This document shows, one piece after another, positions 26,543 through 35,784 of a stretch of 64,000 nt of DNA. The first letter of the stretch is position 1. Each line of letters begins with the position of its first letter. The translations under genes and the position numbers were made by a program. The notes below the pieces were generated by a model. It saw only the letters and a program-made list of their open reading frames with translations, made no database searches and was not told the DNA's origin. The stretch is taken from positions 62,001-126,000 of the forward strand of contig CAYROO010000006.1 in NCBI GenBank assembly GCA_964425915.1, read 5' to 3'. This DNA is from Polycyclovorans sp964425915 (GTDB lineage: Bacteria; Pseudomonadota; Gammaproteobacteria; Nevskiales; Nevskiaceae).

Positions 26543-27835
26543 TCAGTCAAAGGGGTTCCGCAGCACGATCGTATGGACGCGGTCCGGGCCGGTGGACACC
26601 ATGGCCACTGGGGTCGCCGTCACCTCTTCGATCCGCTTCAGGTAGCGACGGGCGTTCTCCGGCAGGTCCTCGAAGGATTGGACGCCGAAGGTGCTGCACT
26701 TCCAGCCCGGCATCACCTCGTACACCGCCTCCACTTTGGCAAAACCTTCGGCGCCGATCGGCGGCGTCTCAACCGCTTGGCCGTCCACGCGATAGCCCAC
26801 GCCCAGGTGGATCTCGTCAAGATCGTCGAGAACGTCGAGCTTGGTGACACACAGGCCGCTGACACTGTTGTTGAAGATCGAGCGCCGCGCGGCAACCGCA
26901 TCAAACCAGCCACAGCGTCGCGGCCGTTTGGTCACGGTGCCGTACTCGGCCCCCTTGTCCCGCAGCTGCTGCCCGAGATCGTTGTCCTGTTCGGTGGGGA
27001 ACGGTCCCGAGCCCACCCGCGTGGCGTAGGCCTTGACGATCCCGAGCACGTAGTCGAGCCGCCCAGGGCCAACGCCAGTGCCAGTGGCCGCGCCCCCGGC
27101 CGTGGTATTGGAGGAGGTGACGTAGGGGTAGGTCCCGTGATCGATGTCCAGCAAGGCGCCCTGCGCGCCCTCGAACAACACGTTGTCGCCACGTTCGAGG
27201 TGCTGACGCAGCAGCTCGGTGACGTCCGCTACCATCGGTCGCACGATCTCGGCGTAGCCGAGCAACTCGTCCAGGGTCTGCTGGAAGTCGACCGCCGGCT
27301 CTTTGTAGAACTCCTGCAGAACGAAGTTATGGTAAGCCAGCAGCTCGCCTAACTTGGCGGCCAGCAATTCGCGCGAGAACAGGTCGCCGACGCGGATCGC
27401 GCGGCGTGCCACCTTGTCCTCATAGGCCGGGCCAATCCCCTTGCCGGTGGTGCCGATCTTGGCGGCGCCACGTGCAATCTCGCGCGCCTGGTCGAGGCGG
27501 ACGTGCACCGGAAGCACCAAGGGCGTGGCTTCCGAGATTCGCAAACGCGAACGGACTTCGGCTCCGGTGGCCTCAACCTTTTCGATCTCGCTGATCAGTG
27601 CCGACAACGACAACACCACACCATTGCCGATCAGGCAGGCGACGCCCGGACGCATGATGCCGCTGGGAATCAGATTGAGGGCGGTTTTGACGCCGTTGAT
27701 CACCAGCGTGTGGCCGGCATTGTGCCCGCCCTGGAACCGCACCACGGCCTGCACCCGGTCGGTCAACAGGTCGACCACCTTGCCCTTGCCTTCGTCGCCC
27801 CACTGAGCGCCGATCACCACCACTGACTTACCCAT
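26543..27835 (-). CDS. purA: Adenylosuccinate synthetase
   Basis: 430 aa. P-loop-like GAQWGDEGKGK at the N-terminus, GGHNAGHT, GTTGKGIGPAYEDK and KLDVLDDLDEI are all family motifs. It makes adenylosuccinate from IMP, GTP and aspartate. A GC-rich hairpin (27845-27861 on the plus strand) sits nine bases before the ATG and includes most of the G-rich candidate ribosome site. Last gene of the hfl-hisZ-purA run. Confidence 0.95.
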   Translation of the reverse strand: MGKSVVVIGAQWGDEGKGKVVDLLTDRVQAVVRFQGGHNAGHTLVINGVKTALNLIPSGIMRPGVACLIGNGVVLSLSALISEIEKVEATGAEVRSRLRISEATPLVLPVHVRLDQAREIARGAAKIGTTGKGIGPAYEDKVARRAIRVGDLFSRELLAAKLGELLAYHNFVLQEFYKEPAVDFQQTLDELLGYAEIVRPMVADVTELLRQHLERGDNVLFEGAQGALLDIDHGTYPYVTSSNTTAGGAATGTGVGPGRLDYVLGIVKAYATRVGSGPFPTEQDNDLGQQLRDKGAEYGTVTKRPRRCGWFDAVAARRSIFNNSVSGLCVTKLDVLDDLDEIHLGVGYRVDGQAVETPPIGAEGFAKVEAVYEVMPGWKCSTFGVQSFEDLPENARRYLKRIEEVTATPVAMVSTGPDRVHTIVLRNPFD

Positions 27836-27912
27836 GAATACCGCCCCCGGCGCTACCGGGGCCCAGTGCCCCGTCAACAGAGAAAACCACGATACCGCGT
27901 CCGCGTGACGGC

Positions 27913-28908
27913 TCAGCGGTCACAACCCTTCCCCAGCCGCAACAATTCGTTGAGGTCGGCCGAGAACCCGGTCGCCGGCCGCGGCGCGCCAAAAGCGCTG
28001 CCGACCCCGTCATAGCGCCCGCCTCGGGCCAGCTCGCGACCGAAGCCCGGCGTGAAGGCGGCAAACACCAAGCCCGTCTTGTAGCGGAAGCCACGCAGTT
28101 CAGCGAGATCAATGTGCAGTGTCGGCGCCCCGGGACGACTCGCCAGGGTCTCGGCGACCTGTGACAGCCGCGCCAGTGCCGCCGCCACGCCAGGACCTGC
28201 GGCGGCCAGCGCGCCAGCGGCGCGCGCCAGCACGTCGACGTCACCATGCAGATCCAGCAAGGCCAGCAACATCTCGGCGCCCGCGGCTGGCAGCGGCATG
28301 CTCGCCAGCCATCGAGACAGGTCTGGCCGTGACTTTCGTTGTACCAGGTCGAATACCACTGCCTCATCGGCTGGCGTCAGCGCCAGCGATTCGATCACCG
28401 TGCGGTAGACGCCGACATGGCCGAGGTCGACATGTGCATCGTCGATGCCGGCCAGCGACAGCGTTTCCAACATCATCGACAGCGCTTCCAGGTCCGCTTC
28501 GACCCGCTCATCGCCAAAGATTTCGCAGCCAACCTGCCGCGGCGTGCGGCTGCCACCCAGCTGCGCCGACTCCGCGCGCAGCACCGTGCCGAGATAGCAC
28601 AGCCGTACCACCGGACGGTCGGAGAAATGACGTGCGGCGATGCGTGCTGCCTGAGGTGTCATGTCCGCGCGCAGACCCAACAGCCGCCCGGACACGGGGT
28701 CGGTGAGCTTGAAGGTCTGCTGGTCCAGGTCCTGGGCCGAGCCGGTCAACAGGGCATCGAGGTGTTCGATCAGCGGCGGCAGGATCAGGTCGTAGCCCTT
28801 CGCCCGAAAATGATCGAGCAAGGTTCGCCGCAGATCCTCCAGCGCCCAGGCGGTGGGCGCAAGCGACTCCTCAACCCCTTCGGGCAGCATCCAGCGTTGT
28901 TGGCTCAT
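27913..28908 (-). CDS. hisZ: ATP phosphoribosyltransferase regulatory subunit HisZ
   Basis: 331 aa, histidyl-tRNA-synthetase-like but without aminoacylation function. WMLPEGVEESL, the LRADMTPQAARIAA motif and GGRYDGVGSAFG mark HisZ. It binds short-form HisG, which must lie elsewhere in this genome. The start at 28908 overlaps the stop of the DUF2065 gene; the frame runs on upstream but only as a shadow. Followed by purA, as in Pseudomonas. Confidence 0.9.
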   Translation of the reverse strand: MSQQRWMLPEGVEESLAPTAWALEDLRRTLLDHFRAKGYDLILPPLIEHLDALLTGSAQDLDQQTFKLTDPVSGRLLGLRADMTPQAARIAARHFSDRPVVRLCYLGTVLRAESAQLGGSRTPRQVGCEIFGDERVEADLEALSMMLETLSLAGIDDAHVDLGHVGVYRTVIESLALTPADEAVVFDLVQRKSRPDLSRWLASMPLPAAGAEMLLALLDLHGDVDVLARAAGALAAAGPGVAAALARLSQVAETLASRPGAPTLHIDLAELRGFRYKTGLVFAAFTPGFGRELARGGRYDGVGSAFGAPRPATGFSADLNELLRLGKGCDR

Positions 28909-29096
28909 GTGAGGTTTAGAAACAGCACACCGGTAAGAATGAGGGACAGGCCGACCCAACGCATCACCCGGTCCGGCAGACCTGCGATTTGCAACAGGGC
29001 CTGGCGCCATCTGGATGGCATCAGGAACGGCATCAGACCTTCGATGACCAGCACCAGCGCCAGGGCCTGGAACAGTGCCTGCCAATCCACCGCCAA
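28905..29096 (-). CDS. DUF2065 small membrane protein (YjeT-like)
   Basis: 63 aa, two hydrophobic helices (about 7-25 and 44-62) with a short polar turn containing MPSRWRQALLQIA. It matches the YjeT/DUF2065 family found right after hflC in many gammaproteobacteria. The stop overlaps hisZ by four bases and the start abuts the hflC stop. Function unknown; association with HflKC is inferred from synteny. Confidence 0.85.
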   Translation of the reverse strand: MAVDWQALFQALALVLVIEGLMPFLMPSRWRQALLQIAGLPDRVMRWVGLSLILTGVLFLNLT

Positions 29097-29963
29097 TCAG
29101 CGCGATGACGGGTTGAAGTAGCGGAAGAAGTCGCCCTTGGGCTCCAGCACCAGCAGGTCGTCGTCGTTGGCAAAACTATCGCGGTAGATGTTGAGCGACC
29201 GGTAGAACCGATAGAACTCAGCATCCCGGCCGTAGGCATCACCGTAGATCTCGGTCGCCAGGGCATCGCCCTCACCGCGCAGCGTTTCGGCTTCCTTGTA
29301 GGCCGTGGCGAGAATCACCTGCGCCTCGCGATCGGCATCGGCGCGAATCCGTTCACCTTCTTCCGCACCACGGGCCCGCAGATCTGAAGCCACCCGCTTG
29401 CGTTCGGCGCGCATGCGGTCGTAGACCGATTCACTGACTTCCGCCGGCAGGTCGATCCGCTTGACCCGCACATCGGCCAGCTCGATACCAAGCTCGCGAA
29501 TGTTCTCACCGGCCCCAGCCATCACCGCCTTGGTGATCTGGTCGCGCTCGCCGGAGACCGCCTGCTGGATCGTCAGCGAACCGAACTGGTCGCGCATCCC
29601 GCGGTTGACGGTGGCCGACAGACGGTCCGCCGCCACCAGCATCTGCCCGCCGGTGGCGCGATAGTAGGCGGCCGCATCGGCAATGCGCCACTTCACGTAG
29701 TAATCCACCTGCACGTTCTTCTTCTCGGAGGTGAGGAAGCTCTCGGTATCGCTGTCGAGCATCAACAGACGACGGTCGAACTTGCGCACTTCCTGAATGA
29801 ACGGAATCTTGACGTGCAGCCCCGGCGGGTAGTCGACCCCCTGGAACTCACCGAGCTGCAGAGTGACCGCGCGTTCGCGCTGGTCGACGATGAAGAAGGC
29901 GTCGCTGAGGGTGACCAGCGCCATCAGCGCCACGGCCAGCCAGAACATGGGAGCGTTTTTCAT
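29097..29963 (-). CDS. hflC: Protease modulator HflC
   Basis: 288 aa. One N-terminal TM segment (about 6-24), then an SPFH/band-7 domain (FIVDQRERAVTLQLGEF to about 220) and a helical C-terminal part ending in YRDSFANDDDLLVLEPKGDF-type sequence. With HflK it forms a membrane cage around FtsH. Overlap-free, 21 bases after hflK. Confidence 0.93.
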   Translation of the reverse strand: MKNAPMFWLAVALMALVTLSDAFFIVDQRERAVTLQLGEFQGVDYPPGLHVKIPFIQEVRKFDRRLLMLDSDTESFLTSEKKNVQVDYYVKWRIADAAAYYRATGGQMLVAADRLSATVNRGMRDQFGSLTIQQAVSGERDQITKAVMAGAGENIRELGIELADVRVKRIDLPAEVSESVYDRMRAERKRVASDLRARGAEEGERIRADADREAQVILATAYKEAETLRGEGDALATEIYGDAYGRDAEFYRFYRSLNIYRDSFANDDDLLVLEPKGDFFRYFNPSSR

Positions 29964-29984
29964 GAGCGTAATCCTAGGATCGGC

Positions 29985-31130
29985 TTATCGGGCGCGATCA
30001 CGGTCGCGACTGCTGTCGCGCGGCACCGCAGTCATCGGCGGAGCGCTGACCGGCGGGCTGCCTGCGGCGGAACTCTGAGCGCCGGCGCGGGTTGTGCCGG
30101 AACGCGGCATCGCGTCCAGCGGCAGGTAGAACATGGGCGCATCGCTGTCGACGTCAACCAGCACCTTGCGGGTACCACCATAGACCACGCTCATGGCGTC
30201 CAGGTAAAGACGATCGCGCGTCACCTGCGGCGCCTGGCGATACTCGGTGAGCAAGGAGCTGAAGCGCGACGCGTCACCCTCGGCTTTGGACACCACCTGA
30301 TCTCGGTAGGCCTTGGCCTCTTCGACCAGACGCGCTGCAGCACCGCGGGCGCGCGGCAAGCGGTCGCTGGCGTAAGCCTGCGCCTCGTTCACCAGTCGCA
30401 CCTGGTCTTCGCGCGCCTTGATGGCGTCATCGAACGCGCTTTGCACCGGCGAGGGCGGCTTTGCCGTGCGCAGGTTGACTTCGGTCACGAACAGACCCGT
30501 CTTGTAAGCATCCAGCTTTTCCTGCAGGAGCTGCTTGGTGCGATCCGCCACCTCCTGCCGACCACCGGTGATGATGTAGTCCATCTCCGAGGTCCCCACC
30601 ACTTCGCGGACAGCGGACTGCGTCGCCTGTCGCAGCGTGCGGTCAGGCTCGGCCACCGAGAACAGGAAGTTCTCGACGTCCGACAGGCGATACTGGACGG
30701 TGAGGTCGACATCGACGATGTTCTCGTCCTGCGTCAGCATGGTCGAGGACTCCGACACCGAGCGCACGCCGGTCACATTGACCACCTCCACCTGCTCCAC
30801 CGGCCAAGGCATATGCCAACGGAGGCCCGCTTCGGTCGTCTTGATGTACTCGCCGAAGCGCAGCACCACGCCCTTCTGCTGTTCGTCCACGACATAGAAA
30901 CCGCTGATCGCCCAGAGCACCCCGAGGCCAGCCACCAGCAGGGCAATCAGGCCGCGAGGCAGGCTGCCGCCGCCGGGCATGCCGCCGGTGCCTCCGCCAC
31001 CGCCGCCACGACCACCGAAAAGCCGCCCCTTGAGGCGCTTGACCAACTCGTCAAGGTCGGGCGGGCCATCACCCCGCTTGGGGCCCTGGTTCCAGGGGTC
31101 GCGATTGGGGCCAGGTTCGTTCCAAGCCAT
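29985..31130 (-). CDS. hflK: FtsH protease regulator HflK
   Basis: 381 aa. Gly/Pro-rich cytoplasmic N-terminus (1-59), TM helix about 60-81, SPFH domain starting GFYVVDEQQKGVVLRFGEY, and a Pro/Ser-rich tail. Partner of HflC encoded directly downstream. The Gly-rich stretch before the TM is typical of HflK. Confidence 0.93.
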   Translation of the reverse strand: MAWNEPGPNRDPWNQGPKRGDGPPDLDELVKRLKGRLFGGRGGGGGGTGGMPGGGSLPRGLIALLVAGLGVLWAISGFYVVDEQQKGVVLRFGEYIKTTEAGLRWHMPWPVEQVEVVNVTGVRSVSESSTMLTQDENIVDVDLTVQYRLSDVENFLFSVAEPDRTLRQATQSAVREVVGTSEMDYIITGGRQEVADRTKQLLQEKLDAYKTGLFVTEVNLRTAKPPSPVQSAFDDAIKAREDQVRLVNEAQAYASDRLPRARGAAARLVEEAKAYRDQVVSKAEGDASRFSSLLTEYRQAPQVTRDRLYLDAMSVVYGGTRKVLVDVDSDAPMFYLPLDAMPRSGTTRAGAQSSAAGSPPVSAPPMTAVPRDSSRDRDRAR

Positions 31131-31202
31131 GTGTGCTTACGTCCTTTGAGTGGTGCGGAAAAGCCCGCATTCGACCGCGCCGACAGGCAAACCGTTCAGT
31201 CG

Positions 31203-31222
31203 AAAAAATGATTGAATAATCA
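31203..31222 (-). terminator. Weak terminator-like hairpin after hflX
   Basis: On the minus strand, just past the hflX stop, TGATT/AATCA (5 bp, four-base loop) is followed by six T. The AT-rich short stem makes partial termination the most one can say. Confidence 0.35.
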
Positions 31223-31224
31223 CG

Positions 31225-32547
31225 CTATTTTACGGCGGCGCGCTCCCAATCCTCAACTTGACCCGGTGGTTCCGGCAGGCTGACACCGGCGGCCTGGCAC
31301 AGCCCGCGCAGTCGCGGGTACTCCATTTCGACGGACAACTCGAAGCCACCATCTTCGGTGAGGCGCTCGTCCCGCACCGCTCGATGATCATACAGTTGTG
31401 CCCGCAGCCGGGCCGCGGTGGCGGGGAGGTTCAGGACGAACGACTGCCGTTCCGAGGGCCGTAGTCGTTGGTCGATCGCCTCGCACAGCAGGTCCAGACC
31501 GCGGCCATCGAGCGCCGAAACACGCACCCGCTGCGGGCGCCCGCCGTCGTCGTATTCGATGCCGGGGGTCAACTCCGGACGCAGGTCGATCTTGTTGAAC
31601 ACCTGAAGCCGCGGCACCGACTCGGCACCAATCGCTTCGAGAACCGCCTCAACCTGCTCGATTCGGGCCATTCGCTCAGGATCGCCGGCGTCCACGACGT
31701 GCAGCAGTAGATCGGCCTCGCGTGCCTCTTCCAGCGTGGCGCGAAACGCCGCCACCAGGTCATGCGGCAAATCCCGGATGAACCCCACGGTATCGGCCAG
31801 CACCACCTCATTGACCGTCGGCAGGGTCAGACGCCGCAGGGTGGTATCCAGGGTGGCAAAGAGTTGGTTCGACGCAAAGGTGTGGTCGGCCGCAAGCGCA
31901 TTGAACAGGGTCGACTTGCCCGCATTGGTGTACCCCACCAGCGAGACCACCGGGGTTTCACGGCGCTGCCGTGCTCGACGATTCTCGGCGCGACGCGCGC
32001 GAACGCCATCAAGGTGGCGCGACAGGGTGGCAATACGCCCGCGGATCAATCGTCGGTCAAGTTCCAGCTGGGTCTCACCAGGGCCCCGCAAACCGATGCC
32101 CCCGCCGCGCTGGCGTTCGAGGTGCGTCCAGCCGCGTACCAGCCGGGTGGACATGTGCTGCAACTGCGCCAGCTCCACCTGCAGCTTGCCCTCATGAGAA
32201 CGGGCACGCTGGGCGAAGATATCGAGAATGAGCCCGGCGCGGCCGACCACCCGGCACTTCAGCAGACGCTCGAGATTGCGCTCCTGGCTCGGCGATAGGT
32301 CATGGTTGAAGATGGCAAGCTCAGCCTTCTGGTCGGCCACGCTCTCGGCAATCTCTTCGGCCTTACCGGAACCGACAAACAGGCCGGCATCGGGCAGTCG
32401 GCGACTGCCGCCGATGACCGACAGCACGGTGGCACCCGCGGCATGGGCCAGTTCGACAAACTCCTGACGATCGGTGGCGTAATCGCTGCCGGGAAACTCA
32501 AGGTGAACGAGAACCGCCCGCTGCCCTGACTTGGGCCGCTCAAACAT
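31225..32547 (-). CDS. hflX: Ribosome-associated GTPase HflX
   Basis: 440 aa. HflX N-terminal domain with GSGKAEEI, the Gly-rich GIGLRGPGETQLELDRR segment (about 151-166), GTPase P-loop GYTNAGKS (205-212), DTVGFIRDLP (G3) and NKID (G4). It splits stalled 70S ribosomes under heat stress. Lies between hfq and hflK as is usual. Confidence 0.94.
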   Translation of the reverse strand: MFERPKSGQRAVLVHLEFPGSDYATDRQEFVELAHAAGATVLSVIGGSRRLPDAGLFVGSGKAEEIAESVADQKAELAIFNHDLSPSQERNLERLLKCRVVGRAGLILDIFAQRARSHEGKLQVELAQLQHMSTRLVRGWTHLERQRGGGIGLRGPGETQLELDRRLIRGRIATLSRHLDGVRARRAENRRARQRRETPVVSLVGYTNAGKSTLFNALAADHTFASNQLFATLDTTLRRLTLPTVNEVVLADTVGFIRDLPHDLVAAFRATLEEAREADLLLHVVDAGDPERMARIEQVEAVLEAIGAESVPRLQVFNKIDLRPELTPGIEYDDGGRPQRVRVSALDGRGLDLLCEAIDQRLRPSERQSFVLNLPATAARLRAQLYDHRAVRDERLTEDGGFELSVEMEYPRLRGLCQAAGVSLPEPPGQVEDWERAAVK

Positions 32548-32594
32548 GCAGGCTCGTCATGCCGGGCGTGGGGCCCCGGCGGAGAACGCTACGG

Positions 32595-32852
32595 TCAATC
32601 GGCGGCATCGCTTTCCTGGGCACCTTCAGCCTCGGGATCGTAGATCCGCACCGGCCGCGACGGCACCACGGTGGAAATGGCGTGCTTGTACACCATCTGG
32701 CTGACCGTGTTCTTGAGCAAGACCACGAATGCATCAAAGGACTCGATCTGCCCCTGGAGCTTGATCCCGTTGACCAGGTAGATGGACACCGGGATGCGTT
32801 CCTTGCGAAGCGCATTGAGAAACGGTTCCTGGAGGGTGTGACCTTTGGACAT
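32595..32852 (-). CDS. hfq: RNA chaperone Hfq
   Basis: 85 aa. Sm1 (LVNGIKLQGQIESFDAFVVLL) and Sm2 (VYKHAISTVVP) motifs are complete, followed by a short acidic tail. The ATG at 32852 (MSKGHTLQEPFLN) is chosen: an in-frame ATG at 32861 lies inside the AAAGGA ribosome site that serves 32852. Binds sRNAs and mRNAs as a hexamer. Downstream of miaA, its normal neighbour. Confidence 0.96.
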   Translation of the reverse strand: MSKGHTLQEPFLNALRKERIPVSIYLVNGIKLQGQIESFDAFVVLLKNTVSQMVYKHAISTVVPSRPVRIYDPEAEGAQESDAAD

Positions 32853-32914
32853 TGTTGCCATCCTTTCGTTGTTGTGATGCGCTGCGCCGGGTCATGGTCG
32901 CATCGGGCCCGCGC

Positions 32915-32923
32915 AGTGTAGCA
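32915..32923 (-). promoter_or_regulatory. Candidate extended -10 promoter of hfq
   Basis: TGC followed by TACACT on the minus strand is an extended -10 element 63 bases upstream of the hfq ATG. No convincing -35 box is present. It would give hfq its own promoter in the 107-base gap after miaA. Confidence 0.4.
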
Positions 32924-32959
32924 TCGGCCCCCGCTATCTTGGGCGCGATGCTCCGCCGT

Positions 32960-33916
32960 TCAAGACTGACGCCAGGCGCCCGCGCTTGCAAGCCGTTCGA
33001 CCTCGGCACAGACACGGTCACGCGCCGCGGTCAGGTCCTCGCCAAGGTCAATGGCGTCGGCCTCCCGGCGCAACCAGGTGAGCTGACGCTTGGCCAGCTG
33101 CCGGGTCGCCGCCACGCCGGCTGCCACAGCAGATGGAAGCGAGGTCCGTCCGTCCAGGTACTGCCACAACTGGCGGTAGCCGACGCAGCGGATCGAGGGC
33201 ATCCCGTCGTGCAGATCCCCACGCGCATACAGGGCCTCGACCTCTGCCAGCAACCCGTCATCCATCATCTGTGCAAAGCGCGCTGCGATCCGAGCATGGA
33301 GGCTGGCGCGGTCGCCGCCCATCAGCACGTACTGGAGCACCGGGCCTTCGAGACCCTGCACCGATCGGCGCAGGTACGCGCGACTGGCCGGTTCGCCGGT
33401 GAGCCGGTGAATCTCCAGCGCGCGCTGGATACGTTGCCAGTCGTTGGGATGCAGCCGAGCGGCTGAGTCCGGGTCCACCGCGGCCAGCCGTGCATGCATC
33501 GCCATCACGCCCTCACGTGCCGCCTCCGCGGCGAGGGCGGCTCGCACTTCAGCATTGGCGGACGGCAGGCAGCTCAGCCCCTGCAGCAGCGCCCGCAGGT
33601 ACAGCAGCGTGCCGCCCACCACCAGCGGGATCCGTTGCCGCTGGCGAATGTCGGCAATGACCGCTGTCGCATCCCCGGCATATCGCGCCGCCGAATAGGC
33701 CTCGGACGGATCACAGAGGTCGAGCAAATGATGAGGCACCCGCAACTGCTCCTCCGCGGATGGCTTGGCGGTCCCGATATCCATGCCGCGGTACACCTGC
33801 GCCGAATCCAGGGTCACCACCTCGACCGGCAGGCGCTCCGCCAGCAGCAGCGAAAGCGCGGACTTGCCCGATGCAGTGGGCCCGGTCAGCACCACCACCG
33901 GCGGCAAGTGCGGCAT
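32960..33916 (-). CDS. miaA: tRNA dimethylallyltransferase MiaA
   Basis: 318 aa. P-loop GPTASGKS (12-19), DSAQVYRGMDIGTAKP and the C-terminal YRQLWQYLDG / TRQLAKRQLTWLR motifs. It prenylates A37 of tRNAs reading UNN codons. The ATG lies one base past the mutL stop, so the two are translated together. Confidence 0.95.
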   Translation of the reverse strand: MPHLPPVVVLTGPTASGKSALSLLLAERLPVEVVTLDSAQVYRGMDIGTAKPSAEEQLRVPHHLLDLCDPSEAYSAARYAGDATAVIADIRQRQRIPLVVGGTLLYLRALLQGLSCLPSANAEVRAALAAEAAREGVMAMHARLAAVDPDSAARLHPNDWQRIQRALEIHRLTGEPASRAYLRRSVQGLEGPVLQYVLMGGDRASLHARIAARFAQMMDDGLLAEVEALYARGDLHDGMPSIRCVGYRQLWQYLDGRTSLPSAVAAGVAATRQLAKRQLTWLRREADAIDLGEDLTAARDRVCAEVERLASAGAWRQS

Positions 33917-33917
33917 C

Positions 33918-35720
33918 TCAGCGCCCGCGCAGGAACAGGCGATCCAGCGCATCGACCCCGAGCTGTACCCAGGTCCGACGTCCATGGTTGCATTGACCGG
34001 CCAGCTCGGTGCGCTCCATATCGCGAAGCAGCGCGTCCATCTCGGGCAGGGTCAGGCGCCGATTGGCCTTGATCGCAGCCTTGCAGGCCATGTCCGCCAG
34101 GAGCCGATCCTGGGCATCCCGGATGCCGTCCAGGTGGTGGGCACCCGTCTCATCCAGCAGCTGCGACAGCAGCGCCCCCAGGTCTTCGCGGGCCAACAGC
34201 AGCGGCCGGGAGCGGACCACCACGCTGGCGGGCCCCGCGCGATCCAACTCGAGCCCCATCTGCAGCAAGTCATCGCGCTGCGCCATGAGCGCATCGACCT
34301 GGTCCTCCGCCAAGGCGATCACCTCTGGCACCAGCAGCTGCTGACCGGGGATGGCGCCCTGGGTGAGCTGCGCCTTCAGGCGCTCATAGAGCACCCGCTC
34401 ATGCGCGGCATGCGCATCCACGATCACCAGCCCCGAGGCGTTCTGCGCCAGGATGAACACCCCATGAAGCTGCGCCAGCGCCTGCCCCAGCGGCGCCGAC
34501 TGTTCGGCGTCGGTGGCATCGGCTGCGGGCGGTGCCGCCATCGGCGCAGCCTGATCCCGCAGGGCAGCATCCACCTGCGCTAGACGCGACCAGTCAGGAC
34601 GTGATTCCCGCACGAACAGGGACGACGTCACGCCGGTCCCGCGCGCCACCCCCCCGAACGCTGGCACGGGTGTACTGGACGACGACATCGCCAGGGCCGG
34701 ATCCACCTGGTGATGCCGATCGGGCTGCGGCCGCACCGCCCGCAGCGCCTGATGCAAGGCCCCAAACAGAAAGTCGTGCACCCGCGCGGCCTGACGAAAC
34801 CGAACTTCGGTCTTCTGGGGATGCACGTTCACATCCACGGCAGCCGGGTCCAACACCAGCGACAGCACAAACGCCGGGTGGTGCTGGCTGTGCATCACGT
34901 CGGCGAAGGCGCGCCGGATCGCGGCTGCCACCAGCCGGTCGCGCACGTAGCGACCATTGACGTAAAAGTACTGAAGATCACTCTGGCTGCGCGCCGCACT
35001 GGGCAAACCCACCCAGCCTTGCAACCGAAGACCGTCCCGATGCTCATCCAAGGAGAGGCTGTCCCGCAGGAAGTCCTCACCCACCAGCGCGGCCACACGC
35101 GCGGCATCGGTCTGGCGCGGCAGGGCCAGCAAGCGGCGCTGCTGATGGCGCAGCTCGAAACGTGTCTCGGGGCGCCACATCGCCAGTCGCGTCAGCGCCT
35201 GTTGCACATGACGGAGCTCGGTGGCCGGGGTGCGCAGGAATTTGCGTCGTGCGGGTGTGTTGAAGAACAGATCCTGGACATCCACCGTGGTGCCCTGGGG
35301 GTGCGCTGCCGGCTGCGGATCCTCATCGGACAGTGCGCCCTCCCCGCGCAGCTGCCAGCCCATGTCGGCACCCGCCGCCCGCGAGGTCAGCGCCAATCGC
35401 GACACCGCCAGCACGCTTGGCAGCGCCTCACCGCGAAAGCCTAGGCTGGCGACCGACTCAAGGTCATCCAGCGCCCGGATCTTGCTGGTGGCATGGCGCG
35501 ACAGGGCCAGCGCCAGCTGCTCGCGGCCAATCCCGTGTCCCGTGTCACTGACCTTCAGGCGGCGAAGCCCACCCTCCTCAAGTTCCACCGTCACTTGGTC
35601 GGCACCGGCGTCGAGGCTGTTCTCGACCAGCTCCTTGACCACCGCAGATGGCCGCTCGACCACCTCCCCCGCCTTGATCTGGTTGATCAAGGCATCGGGC
35701 AGCAATTGAATCGCAGTCAT
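33918..35720 (-). CDS. mutL: DNA mismatch repair protein MutL
   Basis: 600 aa. GHKL ATPase domain with NSLDAGAD, DTGHGI and GFRGEALPS; C-terminal dimerisation domain. The C-terminal part has DAHAAHERVLYE, which fits the D-x-H-A-x2-E-x4-E nicking-endonuclease motif, and a closing CNHGRR; E. coli MutL lacks these. This predicts a MutH-independent repair system. ATG at 35720 (MTAIQLLPDALINQIKAGEV) is the canonical start. Confidence 0.95.
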   Translation of the reverse strand: MTAIQLLPDALINQIKAGEVVERPSAVVKELVENSLDAGADQVTVELEEGGLRRLKVSDTGHGIGREQLALALSRHATSKIRALDDLESVASLGFRGEALPSVLAVSRLALTSRAAGADMGWQLRGEGALSDEDPQPAAHPQGTTVDVQDLFFNTPARRKFLRTPATELRHVQQALTRLAMWRPETRFELRHQQRRLLALPRQTDAARVAALVGEDFLRDSLSLDEHRDGLRLQGWVGLPSAARSQSDLQYFYVNGRYVRDRLVAAAIRRAFADVMHSQHHPAFVLSLVLDPAAVDVNVHPQKTEVRFRQAARVHDFLFGALHQALRAVRPQPDRHHQVDPALAMSSSSTPVPAFGGVARGTGVTSSLFVRESRPDWSRLAQVDAALRDQAAPMAAPPAADATDAEQSAPLGQALAQLHGVFILAQNASGLVIVDAHAAHERVLYERLKAQLTQGAIPGQQLLVPEVIALAEDQVDALMAQRDDLLQMGLELDRAGPASVVVRSRPLLLAREDLGALLSQLLDETGAHHLDGIRDAQDRLLADMACKAAIKANRRLTLPEMDALLRDMERTELAGQCNHGRRTWVQLGVDALDRLFLRGR

Positions 35721-35784
35721 TGCGGGCAACGGGGGCAAACCATCCGCATAGGATAGCCGCCCCCGCCATCGGCCCGCGCGGCGA

